DNA of 64,000 nucleotides, taken from the NCBI RefSeq assembly GCF_003208655.1, contig NZ_QKLU01000009.1, positions 186,001 to 250,000 on the forward strand. The letters run 5' to 3'. Below the pieces are notes generated by a model. That model was not told the origin of the DNA. It did not search any database and saw only the letters and a program-made list of their open reading frames with translations. Origin of the DNA: Pedobacter nutrimenti (lineage in GTDB: Bacteria > Bacteroidota > Bacteroidia > Sphingobacteriales > Sphingobacteriaceae). Shown one piece after another: positions 34,567 through 43,284 of the stretch (position 1 is the first letter of the stretch; every line of letters begins with the position of its first letter). The translations under genes were made by a program, and so were the position numbers.

Positions 34567-35019
34567 ATGAGAGCAGTTATTCAAAGGGTTACGCAGGCCA
34601 GTTGTACAGTAGAAGGGCAAATTACCGGGGCTATCGAAAATGGCTTATTGGTCCTACTGGGTATTGAAGATGCAGACCAGATGGAAGACCTGGACTGGTT
34701 GGCCCAAAAAATTGCCGGCATCCGGATCTTCAGTGATGAAAACGGGCTGATGAACAAATCACTGGCCGACATCAATGGAAATATCCTTCTGATTAGCCAG
34801 TTTACCTTATTTGCAGCCACTAAAAAAGGAAACCGTCCGGGTTTTACCCGAGCAGCAAGACCAGATCAAGCCATTCCTTTGTATGAAAGCATGATTGTTA
34901 AACTCTCGGCCTTAACTGGCAAAGAAGTTCAAAGGGGCCTGTTTGGGGCAGATATGAAAATCAGTCTGCTCAATGATGGTCCGGTCACCATACTTATAGA
35001 CACTAAAAACAAAGAATAA
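34567..35019 (+). CDS. dtd: D-aminoacyl-tRNA deacylase
   Basis: Removes D-amino acids mischarged on tRNA. 150 residues, the standard length. Both active-site signatures are intact: SQFTLFA near residue 78 and the Gly-cisPro loop in NDGPVTILID near 137. Second gene of an rsgA-dtd-mazG-like run; its TAA stop overlaps the ATG of the next gene by one base (TAATG). Confidence 0.96.
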   Translation: MRAVIQRVTQASCTVEGQITGAIENGLLVLLGIEDADQMEDLDWLAQKIAGIRIFSDENGLMNKSLADINGNILLISQFTLFAATKKGNRPGFTRAARPDQAIPLYESMIVKLSALTGKEVQRGLFGADMKISLLNDGPVTILIDTKNKE

Positions 35020-35345
35020 TGACCATCAAAGAGGCACAGCAAACCGTAGACCAGTGGATTAAAACCACGGGTATCCGTTATTTCAATGAACTGACCAATA
35101 CCGCCATCCTGATGGAAGAAGTAGGTGAAGTGGCCAGAATTATGTCCAGAAAGTATGGGGAACAATCTTTTAAAAAGAGTGACCTGTCCGTAGACCTTGG
35201 GGACGAAATGGCCGATGTGCTTTTTGTACTGATTTGCCTGGCCAATCAGACAGGCATAGACCTGACTTCAGCAATGGAAAAAAACCTGCTAAAAAAAACC
35301 AAACGGGACGCCGAGCGTCATAAAAACAATAAAAAATTACAGTAA
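35019..35345 (+). CDS. MazG-like nucleotide pyrophosphohydrolase
   Basis: A 108-residue all-alpha NTP pyrophosphohydrolase that probably hydrolyses non-canonical or excess dNTPs. Metal-binding motifs: EEVGEVARIM (EExxE type, near residue 29) and DLGDEMADVLFVL (ExxD type, near 57). It resembles the small dimeric MazG/dUTPase-superfamily enzymes rather than full-length two-domain MazG. Translationally coupled to dtd; the pairing suggests nucleotide or translation quality control. Its stop codon abuts the stop of the convergent DUF5686 gene without a spare base. Confidence 0.88.
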   Translation: MTIKEAQQTVDQWIKTTGIRYFNELTNTAILMEEVGEVARIMSRKYGEQSFKKSDLSVDLGDEMADVLFVLICLANQTGIDLTSAMEKNLLKKTKRDAERHKNNKKLQ

Positions 35346-37877
35346 CTATAACCTGAACTGCAGGGTGACCCTAGTCGCAAAATTTGAAGGTTCAAGCCCG
35401 GCCTCACTCAGGTGGTCCCTATGGGTAATGCGGTGCAGAAAATCGACCCTCACAATTTTAAGAATGTTTTCTATTCCATAACCGGCCTCCACATAAGGTA
35501 CTCCCTCCATGCTCCGGTTCAGTTTTGTGCGGCCCCTCACATAAGCTTCATTGTTCTGGTCGCTCAAACTGCCCTCCAATACATTCAATACAGCAACGGT
35601 CCGTACATTCAGCTTTTTTAACAAAGGAATGCTGTTGGTAATCAGGCCTTCCATATGCTGGGTATAACTTAAGGAAACATATTTATCACTGGCAAATTCC
35701 AGAAAGCGCATGGTGTTAAAACTAAAACGGTGATTTTCCAGCAAGGGATAAGGAATTGCACTTGGAATATAACCCGCCGTTAAAGAATAATCTCCTTTTC
35801 CTAAAATACCCATAGGCGGTTTCTGCATAATGTTCAGGTGAAATTTATCGTAGTTAAAATCACCTGAAGCCATTTTAACACCACGGGTATACCTAAAAGT
35901 AATGATCGGACTGCCACCGCCATTACCAATACTGATCCTTCTGTTGATTTTTGAGGACTCCAATAAACGCCGGCCTGGGGTCCACTGAATTTCACTCTGG
36001 ATTTCTGAAACATCATAACGGTCGTAGCTTTTGTTGTCTTCCTTGTCGCGGTAATGAAAGCTGAACAAGGGGTCAAAACTGCGGTGGGTAAAGGTAAGTT
36101 TTCCCTTTACGCTTGGAAAAATATCTGTTTGTACATAGCCTTTGATGATGTCCTGTAAAAATGGCCCCCTCCTGCTGATTGATCCGTTACGAATGGAAGC
36201 ACTGAATACGTTGTTCTGGTTATAACTGAACTGTTCAAACTGATAACCGGTTTGCCCGATATCATGCTGGTAGGATGCGCCAGCCTGCACCCATGGCTTA
36301 CGGGAAAAAATATAATCCACTCCGGCATTGTATTTAAAACGGGTATCCCGGAAACCATAACTCACAAAACCACTCAGGATCAATTTTTCACTGAAACGGG
36401 TATTGGTGGTTGCCCCAAGTCTTAAAACGGAGCCCTCCAGGTCATTATAACTGTAAGTATAGGGATAAGGTCCAAAGCTGATTTTCCCAACCTTATAATA
36501 GCCATTGATCAGGGTGGCAGCAATATCTGCATAGGTCTTTACAATTGGCAGGTTTTTAACCGTATCGATCATTTTAAACAAGGCCTTATCGGCCGCGGTC
36601 AAAGAATCTGTTCTATGGCTTACCCAGTACTTTTCATCTTTTCTGTTGACCTCTGGGCTCATCACCAGGCTTTCTTTAAAAGTACTGGAAGGATAGTCCA
36701 CATTAACCTCAAAATCTTTGTTGGACAGGTAGAACTTGGCAATAAAACCAGATAATTTTTTCTGGGTTGTACCAACATTTACTACAATCCGGGTTTGCAT
36801 TGGTAACCATGCACTTGTTCCCGAGGGCTGCACCATAGCCTGCTGGATCCGTACTTTATTTAAAAAATTCAGGTTGGCATCTTTGGATACATTACAGTCT
36901 ATCCGATATAAAGCATAACTGTCTTTGGTAATCCACATGACCCCATCAAAGGCCAGGTCATGGGAACGTTTCGGTTTGAACTCAATTTTGTAATATTCCT
37001 TCCCATCGATCTTATCATGGGCATCTGTCAGTTCATAATTGTAAAAGGTTTTCCAGCTGTCGGTAATGGGCGAAATGAACTCTTTATTGGCCAGCCGCAG
37101 GTAATTGTTGTAAAAGTTGTACTGCAAAAAGGTTGAACCCGCCAGCTGGGAAATCAGCGTTTCATCTTCGATGCCCACCCCACTTACCTTGGTACGCAGC
37201 ACATGTTCTGTTTTGCGTTCCGGGTTATTGGTGTATTTATAATTGGAAATGGTTTCCGAAGCAAAAATGGGCAGCATCGGTGTACCCTGGTCCCCTGCAA
37301 TTTTCTGCAGGTCGTTCATGATTGGCATGACCTGCTTCATTACCTTGCTTTTTTTGATTTTTTCGCTCAGATTGGTTACAGAAACATCAATACGGTTATA
37401 GCTTTCATAGCCAAAACTTTTTAAACGCTTCATGTCATTCTGTGGTTTGTTCTTCACCAGGTTTTCCATGATTTCCCAGGCTGGGTTTACATAGGTTTTA
37501 GGCGTAATGGTCACTGTATTTAAAGTCCGGCTGTTCACTGCCAGCTGAAAATCGGCAACTGGTGTTGTACCACGAGGTAAAGCTTTTCTGGCCAATGTAT
37601 AGCTGACATAGGTCGCATAAACAGAATCGGTAAGGATATGCTGTGGCAGGACCAAACGGTACAGGCCATCAAAATCAGAAGCTGTTGCTTTAACCCCTCC
37701 ACCGACAAGTTTTACATAAATTGTGGCATAAGGAATGGCCTCTCCTGTTTGCGCATCGGTTACTTTCCCGCTAACGGCTTTCCCCTCCTGGGCCCTTAAA
37801 GCCGGGCAGTACAAAAGGTTCAGCATAAAAACAAGCCCTGCAGCGATGCAGAATACTTTGTGTTTAAAAAATAACAT
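35346..37877 (-). CDS. DUF5686 outer-membrane protein with carboxypeptidase-like domain
   Basis: An 843-residue outer-membrane protein from the ATG at 37877 (MLFFKHKVFCIAAGLV..., signal peptide cleaved near LRAQ). A reading from 37925 adds 16 residues before the signal and is not favoured. A carboxypeptidase-regulatory-like domain (about 35-120, SGKVTDAQTGEAIPYATIYVK) is followed by the long DUF5686 region with barrel-like strands to the last residues VTLQFRL. DUF5686 proteins are frequent in Bacteroidota; function unknown. It stands alone between two convergent or tandem units. Confidence 0.85.
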   Translation of the reverse strand: MLFFKHKVFCIAAGLVFMLNLLYCPALRAQEGKAVSGKVTDAQTGEAIPYATIYVKLVGGGVKATASDFDGLYRLVLPQHILTDSVYATYVSYTLARKALPRGTTPVADFQLAVNSRTLNTVTITPKTYVNPAWEIMENLVKNKPQNDMKRLKSFGYESYNRIDVSVTNLSEKIKKSKVMKQVMPIMNDLQKIAGDQGTPMLPIFASETISNYKYTNNPERKTEHVLRTKVSGVGIEDETLISQLAGSTFLQYNFYNNYLRLANKEFISPITDSWKTFYNYELTDAHDKIDGKEYYKIEFKPKRSHDLAFDGVMWITKDSYALYRIDCNVSKDANLNFLNKVRIQQAMVQPSGTSAWLPMQTRIVVNVGTTQKKLSGFIAKFYLSNKDFEVNVDYPSSTFKESLVMSPEVNRKDEKYWVSHRTDSLTAADKALFKMIDTVKNLPIVKTYADIAATLINGYYKVGKISFGPYPYTYSYNDLEGSVLRLGATTNTRFSEKLILSGFVSYGFRDTRFKYNAGVDYIFSRKPWVQAGASYQHDIGQTGYQFEQFSYNQNNVFSASIRNGSISRRGPFLQDIIKGYVQTDIFPSVKGKLTFTHRSFDPLFSFHYRDKEDNKSYDRYDVSEIQSEIQWTPGRRLLESSKINRRISIGNGGGSPIITFRYTRGVKMASGDFNYDKFHLNIMQKPPMGILGKGDYSLTAGYIPSAIPYPLLENHRFSFNTMRFLEFASDKYVSLSYTQHMEGLITNSIPLLKKLNVRTVAVLNVLEGSLSDQNNEAYVRGRTKLNRSMEGVPYVEAGYGIENILKIVRVDFLHRITHRDHLSEAGLEPSNFATRVTLQFRL

Positions 37878-38176
37878 GGCTTGCCCGCCCCCCCTGAAAT
37901 AAAAATGTAAAAAATCCGGTCTCATTAATCTACTTAAACATGAATAGCGATGTAAAAACTCATTTCATTACTCTTACATCTGTGCTGCCGCATCAATGTA
38001 TAAGATATGTTTTTCTAGGGATGAAAATCTAATATCTATTAAAAAAATCAGTTGAGTGCGCCCAGGCTGGACTTCATTATGAAACAAACCTGTTACAAAT
38101 ATAACATTAGAATGTAAAATTCTATATAAAAAGAAATTAAGCTTTTGATTTTTTAAAATTTATTTTTAGAAAGCCT
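37878..38176. other. AT-rich intergenic region without a gene
   Basis: About 300 bases upstream of the DUF5686 gene. I find no open frame, tRNA or clear TAnnTTTG element in it. Some A/T runs could host the DUF5686 promoter. Confidence 0.5.
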
Positions 38177-38233
38177 TTAAATTTCATAAAAAAAGGATGG
38201 CCAAATTGACCATCCTTTTTTTATGAAATTTAA
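38177..38233 (-). terminator. long perfect terminator hairpin after the HIT gene
   Basis: A 24-base-pair perfect stem with loop CCAAATTGA contains A7/T7 tracts and GGATGG/CCATCC. It begins 10 bases after the stop codon of the HIT gene. Because the tracts are symmetrical it could work in both directions. Confidence 0.85.
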
Positions 38234-38242
38234 TCCTTAATC

Positions 38243-38635
38243 TTACAACTCCGCCCTAATCTTAGCGGCAGCTTCAGCGAGTTCTTCTGGTGAAGGGCTT
38301 AATTTAGGTTTACTGAAATTCATATCATTTACCTGATTCATTGGAATCAGGTGAATGTGTACATGAGGTACTTCCAGACCAATGACTGCCATCCCCACTT
38401 TTATACAGGGGAAAGCCTTTTTCAGGCCCCCGGCCACAATTTTTGCAAACAGGGTCAGGCCGAAATAACTTTCTTCATCCAGGTCAAAAATATAATCCGT
38501 TTCCTTTTTAGGAATGACCAGCACGTGCCCCATTGTTAAAGGACTAACATCTAAAAATGCCAGGTAATCTATGGTCTCGGCAACAATATGTGCCGGGATC
38601 TCCCGGTTAACGATTTTTGAAAAAATACTTGCCAT
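38243..38635 (-). CDS. HIT-family nucleotide hydrolase
   Basis: A 130-residue cytoplasmic protein of the histidine-triad superfamily, which cleaves nucleoside phosphoramidates or adenylated substrates. The active-site triad is complete: HVHIHLIPM near residue 97. The N-terminal half shows ASIFSKIVNREIPAHIVAE, typical of Hint/YcfF-type enzymes. It is 20 bases downstream of greA on the same strand and likely cotranscribed. Physiological substrate unknown. Confidence 0.93.
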   Translation of the reverse strand: MASIFSKIVNREIPAHIVAETIDYLAFLDVSPLTMGHVLVIPKKETDYIFDLDEESYFGLTLFAKIVAGGLKKAFPCIKVGMAVIGLEVPHVHIHLIPMNQVNDMNFSKPKLSPSPEELAEAAAKIRAEL

Positions 38636-38655
38636 AGCTTTGATTGTTCAGATGC

Positions 38656-39129
38656 TTACCTGCTGATTTCCAATATTTCAAATTCTATTTTCCCGGCAGG
38701 GACCTGGATCTCTGTTTTATCACCTACAGATTTACCCAGTAAACCCTGCGCAATTGGTGATTTCACGGAAATTTTTCCAGTTTTAAGGTCTGCTTCGGAT
38801 TCGGCAACCAGCTGATAGGTCATGGTTGCCCCGTTTTTTACGTTTTTGATTTTAACGATCGACAAGGCCAATACCTTAGAAGTATCCAGTTTTGACTCAT
38901 CAATTAGCCTTGCGGTAGAAAGTGTCGCTTCCAGTTTGGCAATTTTCGCCTCATGCAAACCTTGTGCTTCTTTAGCCGCATCGTATTCGGCATTCTCTGA
39001 AAGGTCCCCTTTATCCCTTGCTTCTGCAATGGCTTTAGAGATCAATTGTCTGCCGGTTGTTTTTAAATAATGTATTTCCTGTTTTAATTTTTCCAGACCA
39101 TCATTGGTATAATATGTAACATCTGTCAT
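38656..39129 (-). CDS. greA: transcription elongation factor GreA
   Basis: Binds backtracked RNA polymerase and stimulates cleavage of the nascent RNA 3' end. 157 residues, the usual length. The N-terminal coiled coil (1-75) carries the acidic tip in GDLSENAEYDAAKE (Asp-Leu-Ser-Glu-Asn-Ala-Glu); the C-terminal FKBP-like domain (80-157) follows. It starts an operon with the HIT gene. The transcript has a long leader of about 155 bases starting with a strong hairpin (39243-39277), which may regulate expression. Confidence 0.96.
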   Translation of the reverse strand: MTDVTYYTNDGLEKLKQEIHYLKTTGRQLISKAIAEARDKGDLSENAEYDAAKEAQGLHEAKIAKLEATLSTARLIDESKLDTSKVLALSIVKIKNVKNGATMTYQLVAESEADLKTGKISVKSPIAQGLLGKSVGDKTEIQVPAGKIEFEILEISR

Positions 39130-39183
39130 AGCTCAGTTAATTTTAAATTCTTTACTGCTTTAATTCTCTGCAGAACCATCCTA

Positions 39184-39207
39184 AATGGGCTGATGATTAT
39201 CCTCAGC
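39184..39207 (-). other. second, weaker hairpin in the greA leader
   Basis: GCTGA at 39189-39193 pairs with TCAGC at 39203-39207 on either strand, with flanking AAATG/CATTT that could extend it across a bulge. It lies about 60 bases before the greA start codon. Confidence 0.35.
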
Positions 39208-39242
39208 ACCACATTTATGAACAATCCCCTATAAAATACAAA

Positions 39243-39277
39243 CAAGACTATGTCGGCATTAAGCCTGCATAGTCTTG
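39243..39277 (-). promoter_or_regulatory. promoter-proximal hairpin of the greA leader
   Basis: CAAGACTATG and CATAGTCTTG form a 10-base-pair stem, with an inner GGC/GCC pair and ATTAA loop. On the minus strand it is followed by TTTGTATTTTATAG. No gene ends here: greA is transcribed away to the left and the M1 peptidase to the right. It would lie within the first 45 bases of the greA mRNA and could act as an early terminator or a 5' protective stem. Confidence 0.6.
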
Positions 39278-39289
39278 CTTCGATTAAAA

Positions 39290-39321
39290 CGAAGATAACA
39301 GCCAATTCTTACAAAAGCAAA
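39290..39321 (-). promoter_or_regulatory. promoter of greA
   Basis: On the minus strand TTTG (complement of 39318-39321), a 20-base spacer and TATCTTCG (complement of 39290-39297), one base off TAnnTTTG. Start of transcription near 39284. Confidence 0.5.
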
Positions 39322-39427
39322 TCTTTTGTGATGAAATCTGCGCTTTAGTAAAAAGTCAGATATAAACTTTTACCTGCTTTATGATTCAGCCATTTTTTAA
39401 TTAGTTTTAGCATCTATTCCTTTATTT

Positions 39428-41308
39428 ATGATGTACAAGAAATTATTTAATGCGATGACGGTGCTGGTCTTATCTGCGTATGGCCTTTCCGCTCAGGAAC
39501 TATATATGCCCCGCAACATAAAGGCTGCCTATAAAAAAGAAACACGGGCACTGGATGGCAGACCAGGCAAAAAATACTGGCAAAACCATGGTAAATACGA
39601 CATGGACATACAGGTTGATGCCGCCACAAAAATGGTAAGCGGGACCGAGCAGATCATTTACAGCAACAACAGTCCGGATACCCTAAAAAAGCTGGCCATC
39701 CGTTTTGTCAACAACCTTCATAAACCACAGGCTCCCAGGAGCGGTTATGTCAGCAATGACTTTTTATCTGAAGGGCTAAGCATTTCTTCTTTTTCTGCCG
39801 ATGGTGAAAAATACCCGATTGATACCAAAGACTGGGGTACCGTAGAGTCCGTAAAATTAAAAAAACCCTTGCCCCCTAATGCAAAGATCAGTCTGCAAAT
39901 CAGCTGGAGCTACCCACTTTCTAAACAAAGCGGAAGAGAGGGCCAGATTGACAGCTGTACTTTTTTCGTGGCTTATTCTTATCCAAGAGTTTCTGTTTAT
40001 GACGATTACAATGGTTGGGATGCGATTCCTCACACAGATAGAGGCGAATTTTACAATGATTTTAACGACTATACCTATTCTGTCAAGGCGCCGAAAAATT
40101 ATGTGGTCTGGGGTACTGGCGACCTGCTGAACCCGGATGAGGTTTTACAACCTGCTTTTGCAGCAAAACTTAAAAAATCGTATCAGTCCGATGAAGTGAT
40201 CCGTATGGCAACAGCTGAAGAGATGAGAAAAGGGCTGGTCACCAAACAAAACGCCTGGAATACCTGGAAATTCGCCGCTGCGCACATTAGCGATGTCACC
40301 TTTTCCCTAAGCAACCATTACCTCTGGGACGCAGCCAGTGTGGTCGTAGATTCCAAAACAGGCCGCAGGGCGAGTGTGCAATCTGCTTATCATGAAACAG
40401 CTAAAGATTTTCCTTTCATGACCGAATATGGCAGGCTGGCCTTACAATGGTTTTCAGGCAACTGGCCGGGCGTCGCTTATCCTTTTTCAAAAATGACGGC
40501 CGTGCAGGGTTTCGCCGATATGGAATACCCGATGATGGTCAATGACTCCAGTACCCCGGATCCCGCTTTTTCGCAATTTGTATTGAATCATGAGGTCGCA
40601 CATACTTATTTTCCTTTTTATATGGGCATTAATGAAACCAGATACGCCTATATGGACGAAGGCTGGGCAACAACATTGGAATACCTGATCGGAATAGATC
40701 AGGTTGGAAAAAACAATGCCGATGAGTTTTATAAAAAATTCAGGGTAAAAAAATGGATCATGGATCCTTCTACTGAAGAAGACCAGCCTGTTATTTCCTT
40801 ATCCAGTCAGCTTTCCGGACCTGGCTATGGAAACAATGCTTATGTAAAACCTTCGCTGGCCTATCTGGGCATGAAAGACATGTTGGGTGATGTACTCTTT
40901 AAAAAAGCTTTACACGAATATATGGACCGCTGGAATGGCAAGCACCCTACACCATGGGATTTCTTTTATTCGATTAACGATGCCACAAAACAAGACCTGA
41001 ACTGGTATTGGAACAATTGGTTTTTCAGCAATAACTATATCGACCTGGCAATTGAAAAAGTGGCCATAAAAGGCAATCAATATACCGTCTCTATAAAAAA
41101 CACCGGGGGATTTGCTATTCCTTTTGATGTAAAAGTTACTTATGAAGGTGGCAGGGAAGAAGTTTTACACCAGACCCCTGCCATCTGGAAAAACAATCAG
41201 AAACAGGTAAGTGTACAAGTCAATGCAGCCGATAAAGTACAGTCCATTGTCATCGATGGTGGAATTTACATGGATGCTGTTCCGGCAGACAACAGCTGGA
41301 GCAAGTAA
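39428..41308 (+). CDS. M1-family metallopeptidase
   Basis: A 626-residue exported zinc aminopeptidase-like protein. Signal peptide with cleavage near LSAQE (residue 23); N-terminal beta-saddle domain (about 45-270) and catalytic domain with HEVAHTYF near 388 and the third zinc ligand Glu in DEGWATTLE, the HExxH-x18-E pattern of M1. The GAMEN motif of M1 aminopeptidases is replaced by FADMEYPMM, so its specificity may differ. Alone in its unit: divergent from greA and convergent with a hydroxyacid dehydrogenase through a shared terminator. Confidence 0.9.
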   Translation: MMYKKLFNAMTVLVLSAYGLSAQELYMPRNIKAAYKKETRALDGRPGKKYWQNHGKYDMDIQVDAATKMVSGTEQIIYSNNSPDTLKKLAIRFVNNLHKPQAPRSGYVSNDFLSEGLSISSFSADGEKYPIDTKDWGTVESVKLKKPLPPNAKISLQISWSYPLSKQSGREGQIDSCTFFVAYSYPRVSVYDDYNGWDAIPHTDRGEFYNDFNDYTYSVKAPKNYVVWGTGDLLNPDEVLQPAFAAKLKKSYQSDEVIRMATAEEMRKGLVTKQNAWNTWKFAAAHISDVTFSLSNHYLWDAASVVVDSKTGRRASVQSAYHETAKDFPFMTEYGRLALQWFSGNWPGVAYPFSKMTAVQGFADMEYPMMVNDSSTPDPAFSQFVLNHEVAHTYFPFYMGINETRYAYMDEGWATTLEYLIGIDQVGKNNADEFYKKFRVKKWIMDPSTEEDQPVISLSSQLSGPGYGNNAYVKPSLAYLGMKDMLGDVLFKKALHEYMDRWNGKHPTPWDFFYSINDATKQDLNWYWNNWFFSNNYIDLAIEKVAIKGNQYTVSIKNTGGFAIPFDVKVTYEGGREEVLHQTPAIWKNNQKQVSVQVNAADKVQSIVIDGGIYMDAVPADNSWSK

Positions 41309-41312
41309 AAGA

Positions 41313-41350
41313 ACAAAAAAGGTGTTTCTTTTAAGAAACACCTTTTTTGT
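41313..41350. terminator. bidirectional terminator
   Basis: An 18-base stem (ACAAAAAAGGTGTTTCTT with its complement) has T6 on one side and A6 on the other. It fills the gap between the convergent M1 peptidase and hydroxyacid dehydrogenase genes and probably serves both. Confidence 0.88.
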
Positions 41351-42274
41351 TTATAAGGCAGCCAGTTTGCCAGCCAGTACTTCTGAAATTTTACGATAGG
41401 AGTCAAATGTCCAGCCAGCCACATGCGGACTTAAAATCACCCTGGAAGATTCTATCAAATCCTTGTACCAGCTTTGCGCTCCAAGCAAAGGAAACTTCTC
41501 TGCCTCGAGTACATCAAGTCCTGCAGCCAGGATTTTTTTGCTGTCTATCGCATTTAAAACTGCTTTTGTATCAACAATTTCCCCTCTTGCGGTATTGATA
41601 AAAAAAATCGGCTTTTTGAAATGTAATAAATATTCCGCATTCACCATTTGTCTGGTTTCTGTGGTCAAAGGGATATGCAAGCTCAGTACATCACTGTGCC
41701 TGACAATTTCCTCCATACTCACTTCTGTCGCATAAGCATCAGAAAAGCCTGTTTTATATTTATCATAAGCAATTGTCCTGACTTCAAATCCAGATATTTT
41801 TTTTGCAAAACTCTGTCCCATAAAGCCATAACCAATTAAGCCTACTGTTTTCCCTTTTAGTTCCCAGCCCCTGTTTCCTTCCCTGTCCCATACCCCATTT
41901 CTAATCTGCCCATCCGCTAAGCGGAAGTTGTTCATCAGCGCCAGAAGCATCCCTATGGCATGTTCCCCCACTGCATCTCGGTTTCCCTCCGGGGCATTGA
42001 TCAATTGGATACCTTTGTTTTTGGCATATTCTTCATCAATATTATCCAGGCCCGCGCCGGCCCTGGCTACAAATTTTAAATTTGGTGCCGCATCCATCAG
42101 TTCCTGGTCAATTCTGAATTTTGTTCTGACCGCAATTCCCGTATAGTCCGAAATGATGGCCAGCGTTTCTGCCCTGCTGATCAGTGGCTGGTCATTGACC
42201 TCATAACCCAGTTCAGCAGCTTTCTCTTTGAATACCGGATGAAGATCATCCACAATTAATATTTTACCGCCCAT
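41351..42274 (-). CDS. D-2-hydroxyacid dehydrogenase (SerA-like)
   Basis: A 307-residue NAD-dependent dehydrogenase with substrate domain and Rossmann domain in the usual order: RAGAGLDNID near residue 72, GEHAIGMLLALMNN near 104, nucleotide loop VGLIGYGFMGQSFAKK near 143, active-site Arg in NTARGEIVD near 226, Glu in GLDVLEAEKFPL and His in SPHVAG near 287. Shorter than full SerA since the C-terminal ACT domain is missing. It could oxidise 3-phosphoglycerate or reduce another 2-ketoacid. Cotranscribed with rsmA (two-base gap). Confidence 0.88.
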   Translation of the reverse strand: MGGKILIVDDLHPVFKEKAAELGYEVNDQPLISRAETLAIISDYTGIAVRTKFRIDQELMDAAPNLKFVARAGAGLDNIDEEYAKNKGIQLINAPEGNRDAVGEHAIGMLLALMNNFRLADGQIRNGVWDREGNRGWELKGKTVGLIGYGFMGQSFAKKISGFEVRTIAYDKYKTGFSDAYATEVSMEEIVRHSDVLSLHIPLTTETRQMVNAEYLLHFKKPIFFINTARGEIVDTKAVLNAIDSKKILAAGLDVLEAEKFPLLGAQSWYKDLIESSRVILSPHVAGWTFDSYRKISEVLAGKLAAL

Positions 42275-42276
42275 TA

Positions 42277-43068
42277 TTAAATTCCAGCTGTATTTAAAAC
42301 CGTAAGGTGTTTTGTAAGTGTTACAAAATCCTCCACACTGAGCTGCTCTGCCCTTTTATCAAAAAACGGATGGTTATCCATTTTATCTTTTGGAATCGTA
42401 CCCGAAAGTGCATTTCTTAAGGTCTTTCTCCTTTGGTTAAACCCGGCCTTTACCGTACGCCAGAACAATTTTTCATCACAGTCGAGTTGTGCTGTTTCAT
42501 TCCTGCTCAGACGGATAACACCAGAATTGACCTTTGGGGGAGGATTAAAGGTCCCTGGTTTGACCGTAAATAAATATTCTATATCGTAATAAGCCTGGAT
42601 CAGTACACTCAGAATGCCGTACTCTTTGGTCCCTGACTTGGAAGCACAGCGCTCGGCAACTTCTTTCTGGAACATCCCTACCATTTCAACCACATGATCC
42701 CGGTGCTCGAGAATTTTAAAAAGGATCTGTGAAGAGATATTATAGGGGAAATTGCCAATAATGGCAAACTTGCCAGGAAAAATCGTTCCAAGGTCCAGTT
42801 TTAAAAAATCACCATTAATCAGCCTGTTTCCAAGCTGGGGATATTTTTCCTGTAAAAAATGATAGGATTCTACATCGATATCAATCAAATGGGTTTCCAG
42901 ATCTTCACGCTCCAGTAAAATATCAGACAATATCCCCATTCCCGGGCCCACCTCCAATACCTGACGGTATTGATCGGTATGGATCAGGCCGTTTACAATT
43001 TTACCTGCAATATTTTTATCGGTCAGAAAATGCTGCCCCAGATGTTTCTTTGCCTTTACCAAACTCAT
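42277..43068 (-). CDS. rsmA: 16S rRNA dimethyltransferase RsmA (KsgA)
   Basis: Dimethylates two adjacent adenosines in the loop of helix 45 of 16S rRNA, using SAM. 263 residues: LGQHFLTDKNI near residue 10, SAM motif I LEVGPGMGILSD near 40, and the base-flipping NFPYNISSQILF near 107 (NxPY). The C-terminal helical domain includes FNQRRKTLRNAL. First gene of a two-gene unit with the hydroxyacid dehydrogenase. Divergent from pdxA across about 215 bases. Confidence 0.96.
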   Translation of the reverse strand: MSLVKAKKHLGQHFLTDKNIAGKIVNGLIHTDQYRQVLEVGPGMGILSDILLEREDLETHLIDIDVESYHFLQEKYPQLGNRLINGDFLKLDLGTIFPGKFAIIGNFPYNISSQILFKILEHRDHVVEMVGMFQKEVAERCASKSGTKEYGILSVLIQAYYDIEYLFTVKPGTFNPPPKVNSGVIRLSRNETAQLDCDEKLFWRTVKAGFNQRRKTLRNALSGTIPKDKMDNHPFFDKRAEQLSVEDFVTLTKHLTVLNTAGI

Positions 43069-43284
43069 ATGCTCCTGATCTTAAAGATGCAAAATAACTA
43101 AAGTTTTACCAGTATTGGGCTAAGAACGAGGCTAAAATTCCCTAAATCACAAATCAAAGACAATTTTGTAGCAATATCTTAAGAGCCTGCACGGCTTAGA
43201 AAACGGCTTTGGGCACCGAAGAATTTACATTTGTGAACAGAAATAATTTTTAATCTGTAATTTGCGCTAAATTCTAAGTTGAGC

